Assembly (NCBI RefSeq): GCF_020911885.1
Contig: NZ_CP087132.1
Location: 2,108,001-2,172,000, forward strand
Length of the DNA stretch: 64,000 nt
Source: Flavobacterium acetivorans
GTDB lineage: Bacteria > Bacteroidota > Bacteroidia > Flavobacteriales > Flavobacteriaceae
Reading direction: 5' to 3'
A program made the position numbers and the translations under genes. This document shows positions 26,083 through 35,037 of the stretch, one piece after another. Numbering within the stretch: the first letter of the stretch is position 1; each line of letters opens with the position of its first letter. Below the pieces are notes generated by a model. It was not told the origin of the DNA. It saw only the letters and a list, made by a program, of their open reading frames with translations, and ran no database searches.

Positions 26083-26939
26083 TCTTTTTTTTTTTTTTTT
26101 AGTTCTTGAAAGATAATTTTTCGACCAGATACAAGTGTTCTGAACGGCATATTTGTTTTACAAAAGAAGTTAAATTTTAAAATAAAACATATTTATAGAT
26201 TATTTTTTTTACAATTAAGTTAATAATTTATACAGTGTTAAAAAAAACTTAAAACTATATTTTAATCTTTTTGTAAAACAAGTAACTATTATTTAAATTT
26301 TTAAATTTTATTAAGTAATAAATATTTATAAATTATTTTATTAATGAAGTAATGTATTGATAATTAGTTAATATTTTATTTGTTGTTTTTTTTAAACATT
26401 TATATCTAACGTACTGTTAAGTATATCTAATATTATAGAGATGCGCTGGTAGATTGTGTTTTAAATGTTAATTATGTTACAGATAACGTATTATTTTATC
26501 ACAATTAAAACGTATAATGTTTTTTTATGTGCTCGATAACATATATTTCATGTGTTCGTGCACATTTTTAACATTTTTACTTGCTTTATTAAAATTTAAT
26601 ATATAGTTTCGTTAAAAAATAAGAATTTGCCTCTACAAATTGTGTTAATGAGGTTGGTTTTTATACCTATTTGAGTGGGAAAACATAAGTAAATCGGTGT
26701 GTTTTCTAGAGATGGAGTAAAAAGGAATAGGTAATGATTGTTTTTTGGGAGTAGGTTGTTTTGATTTTATGAAAAACAATATAGTCTTTGAAATAAAGTA
26801 AAGAAAAAGAAGCATTTTTTGTTTTTTTAAAAGGCGATGACTTTTTATGAATTAATGTTTTTAAAAGATTGCTAGAATTACACTAAAAAAAAACTCTAAA
26901 ATAAAAGAGCTATTAATTAACCATTAACCAAACCAATTT
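26083..26939. other. Long AT-rich regulatory region upstream of the second susC
   Basis: No gene is visible in about 850 bases. It contains a 16-T homopolymer (26085-26100), a LacI-type operator with a weaker second copy (26527-26565), a promoter-like element ending at 26611, and then a leader of about 320 bases before the SusC start. Confidence 0.75.
26527..26611 (+). promoter_or_regulatory. LacI-type operators plus promoter (site B) of the second susC operon
   Basis: ATGTGTTCGTGCACAT (26550-26565) matches the palindrome of site A at 14 of 16 positions. A weaker copy, ATGTGCTCGATAACAT (26527-26542), matches 13 of 16. Exactly 41 bases after the CACAT comes TTTCG of the -7-like ATATAGTTTCG, with ACTTG upstream as possible -33. 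The stretch between operator and -7 is nearly identical to site C. Confidence 0.8.
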
Positions 26940-29900
26940 ATGAAACAAAAATTACACTCGCTAGAGTCTAAAATGTTTAAGGAGAAAAAGAGATTAGTCC
27001 CTTGGATGTTAAAGAGGTCGACGATGTTGTGTGTTGTGTTATTCAACATCTCGGCTTTTGCAAGTACTGAAGATTTATCTGTTAACTCTCTGAAAAAATT
27101 AAATAATAACAAGAAATTTGAAAGATATAATTTTCGACAAAATAATATTACCATCACCGGAAAAATAATTAATGCCTTAGGAGAAGGCATGAAAGGAGCT
27201 ACTGTGAAGTTAAAAGATGGCAGTAAAAGTGTTTTGACTGATTTAGACGGTAAATTTGCAATACAAATCCCTGAAAAGGGAGGGATTTTAGTTATAAGTT
27301 ATATTGGGTATTTGACTCAAGAAATAAAAGTTACTAAAGCTACAAATTTAGATGATATTTTATTAGAAGAGGAAGCTACGGCAATGGATGAAGTTCAGAT
27401 AGTTAGTTTCGGTAAGCAGAAAAAGAAGGCTGTAGTTTCTTCCATTACTACTGTTAAACCAGGAGAGCTTAGGGTTTCTTCAAGTAATTTAACTACTGCA
27501 TTAGCTGGTAGAGTTGCGGGTTTAATTGCTTACCAAAGAGGGGGTGAGCCAGGAAGAGATAATGCTAATTTCTTTGTTAGAGGGGTAACCACTTTTGGTT
27601 ACGGCTCTAGTCCATTGATTTTGATAGATGGAGTTGAGTTAGGGGTTGATGATCTTAGAAGACTTCATCCTGATGATATTGCCTCTTTTTCTATTATGAA
27701 AGATGCTACAGCCACTGCTCTTTATGGTGCCAGAGGTGCTAATGGGGTTATTTATGTTGTTACTAAAGAAGGGACAGAAGGAGCGGCGAAAGTTTCTTTG
27801 AGAATAGAATCTAATGTTTCTGCGCCTACCCGTAATATTGAATTGTCAGATCCTATTACTTATATGAAATTAGGTAATGAAGCAGTTAGAACAAGAGATC
27901 CATTAGGACTTTTGCCTTATTCTTTAGAAAAGATTGACAACACTATAGCAGGGACTAATCCAATATTGTACCCAACAACGGATTGGTACAAAGAATTGTT
28001 TAAGGAATACACCATGAATAAGCATTTTAATTTCAGTTTGAATGGGGGAGGAAAAACGGCACGTTATTACTTATCCATAGCAGGAAGTCAGGATAATGGT
28101 ATATTACAAGTTCCAAAAGTGAGTAATTTCAATAGTAATATTGATTACAAGCAATATAATTTGCGTTCAAATACCAATATTAACCTAACGGAAACATCTA
28201 AGTTAAAGTTGAGTTTCAATGTGAATTTTGATGATTACCAAGGTCCTAGACAAGGGGGAGGAGAAATCTACAGTATGGTGATGAGAAGTAACCCTGTACT
28301 ATTTAAGCCTTTCTATGAAAAAGATGCCGCAAATGAATTTACAAATCATATTTTATTTGGAAATTACGGAACTGGAAACTATTTGAATCCTTATGCGCAA
28401 ATGGTGAGTGGTTACCAAGATGGAACTAAATCTAAAATTATTGCCCAAGTTGAGTTCAATCAAAAAATGGATTTCTTGACAAAAGGGTTGGATTTTAAAT
28501 TTGTCCTTAATGGGACCAGACAATCTGAATATTCTGTGAATCGTTTTTATAATCCTTATTATTATACCCCTCTTTTAAATAGAGAAACAGGAGTGATTTC
28601 TTTAAATCCATTAAATGAATCAAGTGGGACTGAATATTTGAATTACAATGAAGGTGCTAAAACATTGTACTCTTCTACTTATATTGAATCAAACTTTACC
28701 TATAATAAGAGTATTAATGAGGCAAACGAGGTAAGTGGTATGTTAGTGTTTACCTTAAATAATAGATTGTTTTCTAATGCAGGAAGTTTAGAACAATCCT
28801 TACCATATAGAAATATGGGTATGTCGGGTCGTTTTACTTATGCAAATAATCAGAAATATTTTGCCGAATTTAACTTTGGTTACAACGGATCTGAAAGATT
28901 TTCGAAAGATAATCGTTGGGGATTCTTTCCAGCAGTAGGACTGGGTTGGCTAGTATCTGAGGAAGATTTCTTTAGTGGAATTAGAGATGTAGTAACTAAA
29001 TTTAAATTAAAAGGAACTTATGGTTTAGTAGGTAATGACCAAATTGGAGGTGCTGATGACAGATTCTTTTATTTGTCTAAAGTGAATATGAATAGTGGTG
29101 GTTTTACTACTGGGGAAGATTTTGATAATACGATAAATGGTGTTGCTATTGAGCGTTATGCCAATGATCAAATTACTTGGGAAATAGGTAAGAAATTGAA
29201 TTTTGGTGTAGAGATTGAACTTTTCAAAAATTTAGAGTTAAATGCTGATATATTTAGAGAAGATCGTACCAATATTTTAGCAGATAGAATTTTGCCTTCT
29301 TCAATGGGTTTACAATCTGGAGTAAGAGCTAATATTGGAGAAGCTAGAAGCCAAGGTGTTGATGCTTCATTAGTTTATTCTAAAGATTTAGGAGATGGAG
29401 CTTGGTTGCAATTAAGAGGGAATTTTACCTATGCAACTAATAAAATCACAAAAATTGAAGAACCAAATTATTCAGCTACACCGTGGTTATCTAGAGTAGG
29501 ACAACCTATCAACCAAGTTTGGGGTTATGTTGCTGAAAGATTATTTGTAGATCAAGATGAAGTTAATAACTCACCTATACAATCTTTTGGAGAATATTCT
29601 GGAGGAGATATTAAATATCGTGATATTAATGGTGATGGTCGTATCTCTGAGTTAGACAAAGTACCAATTGGTAATCCTACTGTTCCGGAAATTGTTTACG
29701 GAGCTGGATTCTCAACAGGTTACAAAGGTTTTGATTTGTCTTGTTTTTTTCAAGGAGCAGCAAATTCTTCTTTTTGGATCAATACAGCAGCTACAGCTCC
29801 TTTCTATAACCAACAACAGCTAATAAAAGCATATGCTGATGATCATTGGTCTGAAACAAATAGAAATGTTTATGCAATGTGGCCAAGATTATCAGATAAA

Positions 29901-30161
29901 TTGGTAGCAAATAATAGCCAATGGAACACATGGTTTATGCAGGATGGTGCATTTTTAAGGATGAAAACAGCTGAAGTAGGTTATACACTTTCAGATGAAC
30001 TAACTGCAAAACTGAAAATGGAGAAAGTCAGAATTTATACAAGCGGAACAAATCTTTTTGTACTGAGTAGATTCAAGTTGTGGGATCCTGAATTGGCTGG
30101 AAATGGTTTAGGTTATCCTAACCAAAGAGTTTTTAATTTAGGTATTAATGTTACTTTTTAA
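26940..30161 (+). CDS. SusC-like TonB-dependent outer-membrane transporter (second system)
   Basis: This full-length 1073-residue SusC/RagA importer follows a hydrophobic export segment near residues 25-45 (TMLCVVLFNISAFAS). A CarboxypepD_reg-like domain (about 70-140, ITGKIINALGEGMKGATVKL) precedes the plug (LTTALAGRVAGLIAYQRGGEPGRDNANFFVRG ... SPLILIDGVE and KDATATALYGARGANGVIYV). The remainder is a 22-strand barrel ending NQRVFNLGINVTF. It pairs with the SusD gene nine bases downstream. The promoter carries LacI-type operators shared with the kinase operon and the GH109 unit, so its cargo is probably an amino-sugar-containing glycan; this is inference from regulation. Confidence 0.97.
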   Translation: MKQKLHSLESKMFKEKKRLVPWMLKRSTMLCVVLFNISAFASTEDLSVNSLKKLNNNKKFERYNFRQNNITITGKIINALGEGMKGATVKLKDGSKSVLTDLDGKFAIQIPEKGGILVISYIGYLTQEIKVTKATNLDDILLEEEATAMDEVQIVSFGKQKKKAVVSSITTVKPGELRVSSSNLTTALAGRVAGLIAYQRGGEPGRDNANFFVRGVTTFGYGSSPLILIDGVELGVDDLRRLHPDDIASFSIMKDATATALYGARGANGVIYVVTKEGTEGAAKVSLRIESNVSAPTRNIELSDPITYMKLGNEAVRTRDPLGLLPYSLEKIDNTIAGTNPILYPTTDWYKELFKEYTMNKHFNFSLNGGGKTARYYLSIAGSQDNGILQVPKVSNFNSNIDYKQYNLRSNTNINLTETSKLKLSFNVNFDDYQGPRQGGGEIYSMVMRSNPVLFKPFYEKDAANEFTNHILFGNYGTGNYLNPYAQMVSGYQDGTKSKIIAQVEFNQKMDFLTKGLDFKFVLNGTRQSEYSVNRFYNPYYYTPLLNRETGVISLNPLNESSGTEYLNYNEGAKTLYSSTYIESNFTYNKSINEANEVSGMLVFTLNNRLFSNAGSLEQSLPYRNMGMSGRFTYANNQKYFAEFNFGYNGSERFSKDNRWGFFPAVGLGWLVSEEDFFSGIRDVVTKFKLKGTYGLVGNDQIGGADDRFFYLSKVNMNSGGFTTGEDFDNTINGVAIERYANDQITWEIGKKLNFGVEIELFKNLELNADIFREDRTNILADRILPSSMGLQSGVRANIGEARSQGVDASLVYSKDLGDGAWLQLRGNFTYATNKITKIEEPNYSATPWLSRVGQPINQVWGYVAERLFVDQDEVNNSPIQSFGEYSGGDIKYRDINGDGRISELDKVPIGNPTVPEIVYGAGFSTGYKGFDLSCFFQGAANSSFWINTAATAPFYNQQQLIKAYADDHWSETNRNVYAMWPRLSDKLVANNSQWNTWFMQDGAFLRMKTAEVGYTLSDELTAKLKMEKVRIYTSGTNLFVLSRFKLWDPELAGNGLGYPNQRVFNLGINVTF

Positions 30162-30170
30162 AAAATAGAG

Positions 30171-32063
30171 ATGAAAAAACAAATAAAATATATTGTATTA
30201 ATTTTAATAGCAAGTATGCATTTCTCTTGCGAAAAAGATTATTTAGATGTTGTTCCTGATAACATAGCAACTATAGACAATGCCTTTTCAAACAGGTATA
30301 ATGCAAAGAAATTTTTGTACACATTGTATATGGCGATCCCAGCTCCTGGAGACCGTAATAATCCTGCATTAAACGGAGTTGATGAAATATGGTATCCTAA
30401 GTCAGAAGATGGTCTAACAGGAGCCAGAATTGCTCAAGGCTTTCAGAATGTAACTGGTCCTTATGGCGATAAATGGTTGGGACAAGGCAATGCTGCCTTA
30501 TACGTTGGAATTCGTAACTGTAATATTTTCTTGAGCAAGATAGATGGAGTTCAAGGATTAAGTGATTATGAGAAGAAAGAATGGAAGGCGGAGGCTAACT
30601 TCTTAAAAGCATACTACCACTTTTATTTGGTTAGCATGTATGGACCAGTAGTGATCAATGATGAGGCGGTAGCAATCAATGAATCTACAAGTAATGTGAA
30701 AGCGGTTAGAAATACAATAGACGAGTCTTTTACTTATATTGTCGGGTTGTTAGACAAAGCTATAGTTGATTTGCCTGTAATTTTGCAAACTCCAAGTGAA
30801 GATGTTGGAAGAATTACAAAACCAGTTGCGGCCGCAATTAAGGCAAGAGTTTTAGTTACTTATGCTAGTCCATTATTCAATGGGAATAGTGTTTATAGCG
30901 ATTTTGTAAACAAAGAAGGGCTTAATTTCTTTCCAATGCAATACGATGCGACCAAATGGGAAAAAGCAGCAGTTGCTGCAAAGGAAGCGATTGATATCTG
31001 TCATGAAGCAGGAATAAGATTACATGAAAAATCGGATTATCTAAACTCTTTCCCACAAAATGATATTACTTTATTAAGGGCTTCTTTGAGAGGAAGAGTA
31101 ACAGAAAAATGGAATTCTGAAATTATATGGGGACATACTGCTAATACTGCAAATATTCAGTCTGAGGCAATGCCTCGTTTGTACAGTTATCTAACAAATC
31201 CTGTTGCTTCAAGACATTGTGCTCCGATAGGAATTGCTGAGATGTATTATTCTAGAAATGGAGTACCTATAGAAGAGGATGTTAATTTTGATTACAGCAA
31301 TAGATTTAAGACTAGGGTTGCTACAACAAATGACAAATATGATGTTGGTGAAGGAGATATAACTGCAGTTTTAAATTTTAACCGTGAAGACCGTTTTTAT
31401 GCAGATTTAGCTTTTGATAGAGCTGTTTGGTTTGGGAATGGAAAAGAAACTACTGATACTGATCCTTGGATTATTCGTGCCAGAAGAGGAGAATTTGCTT
31501 CTGTTTTTGAGATTTCTCAATATTCTGTAACAGGTTATTGGCCTAAAAAGTTAATAGCCATGAGTACGCAGGTGAAGAACGGAAATGAATTGTCTACTAA
31601 AAGATATTCTTTTCCTATTATCCGTCTAGCTGATTTGTATTTATACTATGCAGAGGCTTTAAATGAATCTAGAGGAACACCTGATGCTTCCGTTTATGAA
31701 TATATAGATTTAGTGCGTCAAAGAGCAGGATTACAATCTGTAGTAACTAGCTGGGCGACTTCGTCAACTAATCCATCAAAACCATTAACAAAAAGTGGAA
31801 TGAGAGATATTATTCAGCACGAAAGAATGATTGAAATGGCATTTGAAGGAAATAGATTTTGGGATTTGAGAAGATGGAAATTGGCAAAACAATATATGAG
31901 TAAACCTATTAAAGGATGGAATGTTTTAGAAAATAGTGTTGACAATTATTATACGGTTAAAACATTGTTTAATCCAACATTTTCAGAGAGAGACTATTTC
32001 TGGCCAATTCCAGAAAATGAAATAATAAGAAACCCGAGCTTGATCCAGAACCCTGGATGGTAA
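30171..32063 (+). CDS. SusD/RagB family surface lipoprotein (second system)
   Basis: This is the SusD lid for the preceding SusC. A lipoprotein signal ends at C20 (MHFSC) and is followed by EKDYLDVVPDNIATID, the usual SusD opening. The core includes WKAEANFLKAYYHFYLVSMYGPVVI (TPR-like helices) and, near the C-terminus, IIQHERMIEMAFEGNRFWDLRRWKLAKQYM, the most conserved SusD signature. The protein ends with DYFWPIPENEIIRNPSLIQNPGW, also typical. The 630-residue length is normal. It belongs to a different SusD branch from the one at 826-2736, so the two systems probably bind different glycans. Confidence 0.96.
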   Translation: MKKQIKYIVLILIASMHFSCEKDYLDVVPDNIATIDNAFSNRYNAKKFLYTLYMAIPAPGDRNNPALNGVDEIWYPKSEDGLTGARIAQGFQNVTGPYGDKWLGQGNAALYVGIRNCNIFLSKIDGVQGLSDYEKKEWKAEANFLKAYYHFYLVSMYGPVVINDEAVAINESTSNVKAVRNTIDESFTYIVGLLDKAIVDLPVILQTPSEDVGRITKPVAAAIKARVLVTYASPLFNGNSVYSDFVNKEGLNFFPMQYDATKWEKAAVAAKEAIDICHEAGIRLHEKSDYLNSFPQNDITLLRASLRGRVTEKWNSEIIWGHTANTANIQSEAMPRLYSYLTNPVASRHCAPIGIAEMYYSRNGVPIEEDVNFDYSNRFKTRVATTNDKYDVGEGDITAVLNFNREDRFYADLAFDRAVWFGNGKETTDTDPWIIRARRGEFASVFEISQYSVTGYWPKKLIAMSTQVKNGNELSTKRYSFPIIRLADLYLYYAEALNESRGTPDASVYEYIDLVRQRAGLQSVVTSWATSSTNPSKPLTKSGMRDIIQHERMIEMAFEGNRFWDLRRWKLAKQYMSKPIKGWNVLENSVDNYYTVKTLFNPTFSERDYFWPIPENEIIRNPSLIQNPGW

Positions 32064-32092
32064 TTAATTTATAACCAAAAAAAAGTAAACTA

Positions 32093-33286
32093 ATGAAATA
32101 TTTTAAATTAATAATAGCGTTGACTTTATTTGTTTTCGTTGCATGTTCTGAATTTGAACATGGACCTACTGATTCCTCTTCAGGGAATCCAGCTAAAGTT
32201 GAGAATGTAGTAATTACACCTATTAATGGAGGTTTAGAAATTACGTATGACTTGCCTAAAGACAAAAATGTATTGTATGTAAAGGCTGTTTATATGAATA
32301 GTAAAGGAGTTGAATCAGAGGTAAAAACCTCTGTGTTCAACAACAAAATTCAAATTTTAGGTTTTAAGGATGTTGCAGAAGTATCTGTAAAACTATATTC
32401 AGTAAATCGTGCAGAAACTAATTCAGAGGCCGTAGTGGTGTCAGGTACTCCACTAATTTCACCAGTGGACATGATTCAACAAAATTTTGAGATTACTACT
32501 GATTTTGGGGGTGCTAAATTCAAGTGGAATAATGCATTGAAAACACCAATTGCAATCCAGTTGTTTGCTCCAAATGAAAAGGGAAAACTTGAATTAGTTA
32601 ATACGCAATATACTGAACAAATTGCTTCTTCTTTTTCTTTAAGAGGTTATCCATCAGTTCCTACCAAGTTTGCAGCTGTAATTAGAGACCGTTACGATAA
32701 TTTTTCGGATACTATTTATGCAGGAACAGCTGATAAAATGTTGGTACCTCTTCATGAAGAAAGGTTAGACAAAACTATTTTTAAGAAAGTAGTATTACAA
32801 AATGATGACAATTGGGATGCCTGGGAAGGGGATTACTGGGGGTTATTTGACGATAAAAATGGAACTATTGTACATACCCAAGGGAATATACCTAGACCAA
32901 GTATTCTAACTGTTGATTTAGGTGTAGTTGTAAATCTTAGTAGAATTAATGTTTTGCAAAGAGCGGATGGTTTAGGTTTAGGTTTTGCTTATACCCATGG
33001 GAATCCTAAAAAATATGCTGTCTATGGATCTAAAGAGCTACCGGGACCTGATGGAAATTTAGCTAATTGGATTAAATTACGCGATTGTGAATCGATTAAA
33101 CCATCTGGGTTGCCGATAGGCCAGAAAACAGATGAGGATGTTGCTCACTTCTGGGCTGGCGATGAATATACCTTTGAAAATGCCCCTGAAATTAGATATT
33201 TCCGTTTTGTAGTTTATGATACTTGGGATGGTGCAGGATATATCAGTTTTTCTGAATTAACCTTTTGGGGAAATATTGTAAAATAA
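32093..33286 (+). CDS. DUF4959/DUF5000 family surface lipoprotein
   Basis: This is a predicted surface glycan-binding lipoprotein of a SusC/D locus. The lipobox is FVACS (C18). An N-terminal fibronectin-like DUF4959 domain (about 35-125) is followed by a DUF5126-type region (130-235) and a C-terminal discoidin-like DUF5000 domain (about 240-395) with WDAWEGDYWGLFDDKNGTIVHT, RYFRFVVYDTWDGAGYISFSELTFWG. These domains regularly accompany SusD genes in Bacteroidota and are thought to bind host glycans, but biochemical proof is scarce. It lies 29 bases after SusD and 21 before the next lipoprotein, so it is part of the operon. Confidence 0.9.
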   Translation: MKYFKLIIALTLFVFVACSEFEHGPTDSSSGNPAKVENVVITPINGGLEITYDLPKDKNVLYVKAVYMNSKGVESEVKTSVFNNKIQILGFKDVAEVSVKLYSVNRAETNSEAVVVSGTPLISPVDMIQQNFEITTDFGGAKFKWNNALKTPIAIQLFAPNEKGKLELVNTQYTEQIASSFSLRGYPSVPTKFAAVIRDRYDNFSDTIYAGTADKMLVPLHEERLDKTIFKKVVLQNDDNWDAWEGDYWGLFDDKNGTIVHTQGNIPRPSILTVDLGVVVNLSRINVLQRADGLGLGFAYTHGNPKKYAVYGSKELPGPDGNLANWIKLRDCESIKPSGLPIGQKTDEDVAHFWAGDEYTFENAPEIRYFRFVVYDTWDGAGYISFSELTFWGNIVK

Positions 33287-33307
33287 TAAAATTTAAAATA
33301 AAAGAGT

Positions 33308-34729
33308 ATGAAAATATATAAATATTATGCTTTAGCACTTAGCATAGCTTTCTTTTCTATTTTGATTTCATGTACCGATACCTATTCAGTACATGAAGAC
33401 TATCTAAAAGGAGGAGAAATAGCTTATACGAACAAAGTAGATTCATTGTCAACTGTTTCTGGTAAAAACAGAGTAAAAATAGTAGGCTATATTTCAAATG
33501 CATTCAATGTTGATGAAATTGTCGTTTATTGGAATAAAGGAAAAAATAGTCAGCGATTTCCTTATGTCAAATCAGTAAGTAAAGTAGATAAATTAGAATT
33601 GATTGTTGATAACCTAGAAGAAAAATCATATCAGTTTGAGGTGTATTCTAAAAATTCTACTAATGATACTTCTGTTAAGATGGTGACTTATGGGAATGTA
33701 TATGGAGATAATTATAGATCAAACTTAAGTGCAAGAGAGATTAATAAGACCAGTTTTGGTATAGATAATTCAGCTACTATCAATTTTAAACCAGTAGATG
33801 AATTCACAAGAAATACTGAGGTTAAATATTTCAATATGAGTGGTGTGGAACTAGTGAAAATTATTGAAAGTACCCAATCTGATCTGGTTATAAGTGAGAT
33901 TGATAATTCTCGTCCAATACATTATAGAACGTTTTTTGTACCATCTATTAAAGACAAATTAGGGAATGAAACTTCTTTGGATTTATTTGATTCAGATTGG
34001 AAAACCTACACTATGCCACAATTGGAACCGATATTAGCAAGTACTACTATTACTCCAGTATTAGGAGGTATTCAAGTAAACTGGTCTAACCCTACAAATA
34101 AAAATATTAATGTAACTATAAGTTATGTTAATGGGACGACAAAAAATGTGGTAGTTAATTCGACTGCGACTGCTGGAAGTACTATTGTGTCTGGCTTATT
34201 GTATGTTAGTCAGGTAGTTAATGTGGCTGTTTCAGATGCCTATGCTAATTCTTATGGGCCCAGATCCTTTACTACTGCACCACTTGCAGCTGTAAAATTG
34301 GTTAAAACATCTTGGACAATTGCTGGCTTCTCTTCTGAAGAACCTGCAGAAGGAGCACCAAATGGACTTGCAACAGCGACAATTGATGGAAATCTGGCTA
34401 CATTTTGGCATTCAGCTTGGGCTCAAAGCCAACCTGTATTTCCCCATTATTTTATAATTGATATGGGGGCTGTTAAATCAATTTCTAGTTTTGAGATCTT
34501 TAGAAGACAAGGTCAGGGAGGAGGAGCTACTGTACATGAGTTTTGGGTAAGTAATGATAATATTACTTATACAAAAGCCGCAACTTATACGGGTGCTTTA
34601 ACAACAAATAATGCTTATACAGTGTCTGCTGCTGCAAATACTAAAGGGAGGTATGTAAAATATTTAGCCACTGCTGGGCCTAATACCTTTACTTATTTGG
34701 GCGAAATTAATGTTTACGGTGCTGAATAG
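33308..34729 (+). CDS. DUF4998 lipoprotein with C-terminal F5/8-type carbohydrate-binding domain
   Basis: The lipoprotein signal ends at C22 (ILISC). A DUF4998 domain follows (about 30-230, with KIVGYISNAFNVDEIVVYWNKG). Then comes a fibronectin-like stretch (about 240-330) and a discoidin (F5/8 type C) domain at about 335-473: LATATIDGNLATFWHSAWAQ, PHYFIIDMGAVKSISSFEIFRRQG and GRYVKYLATAGPNTFTYLGEINVYG. Such domains bind terminal galactose or amino sugars in some relatives. It is the last gene of the SusC operon, followed by a terminator. Its role as a surface glycan-binding accessory is inferred from family and context. Confidence 0.88.
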   Translation: MKIYKYYALALSIAFFSILISCTDTYSVHEDYLKGGEIAYTNKVDSLSTVSGKNRVKIVGYISNAFNVDEIVVYWNKGKNSQRFPYVKSVSKVDKLELIVDNLEEKSYQFEVYSKNSTNDTSVKMVTYGNVYGDNYRSNLSAREINKTSFGIDNSATINFKPVDEFTRNTEVKYFNMSGVELVKIIESTQSDLVISEIDNSRPIHYRTFFVPSIKDKLGNETSLDLFDSDWKTYTMPQLEPILASTTITPVLGGIQVNWSNPTNKNINVTISYVNGTTKNVVVNSTATAGSTIVSGLLYVSQVVNVAVSDAYANSYGPRSFTTAPLAAVKLVKTSWTIAGFSSEEPAEGAPNGLATATIDGNLATFWHSAWAQSQPVFPHYFIIDMGAVKSISSFEIFRRQGQGGGATVHEFWVSNDNITYTKAATYTGALTTNNAYTVSAAANTKGRYVKYLATAGPNTFTYLGEINVYGAE

Positions 34730-35037
34730 GAAGGCCTTTTTAAACTTTTTTTAAATTAAAGAGAGGGTTGGTGACAGCCCTCTCCTTATAGTTTGATCTT
34801 TTTTGCATAATCTTTATGTTAAGAAAACACAATCAGCATTCAACTATTATTAATGAATGCCTTGTCAGTAAGAAAACGCTTTTTAATTCCCATTTTTACT
34901 ACTATAAAATACATAATATCAAAAGATAGTTTTGTGTTTGTTGTACACCCTTATATTAGTAAAATTCAAAGTGGAATTTTAAATCTTTATACTTAAAAAA
35001 AAAATCAGGATTTACATTAATCCTAAGCTATCTTTTT
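34730..35037 (+). other. Intergenic region between lipoprotein and propeller protein genes
   Basis: It holds the terminator at 34761-34784 and a perfect -7 box TAGTTTTG at 34927-34934, which could start transcription of the propeller gene about 100 bases downstream. No LacI-type palindrome is present. Confidence 0.5.
34761..34784 (+). terminator. Terminator of the second SusC/D operon
   Basis: GAGAGGG pairs with CCCTCTC around a 10-base loop, followed by CTTATAGTTTGATCTTTTTT. It lies 31 bases after the lipoprotein stop. Confidence 0.65.
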
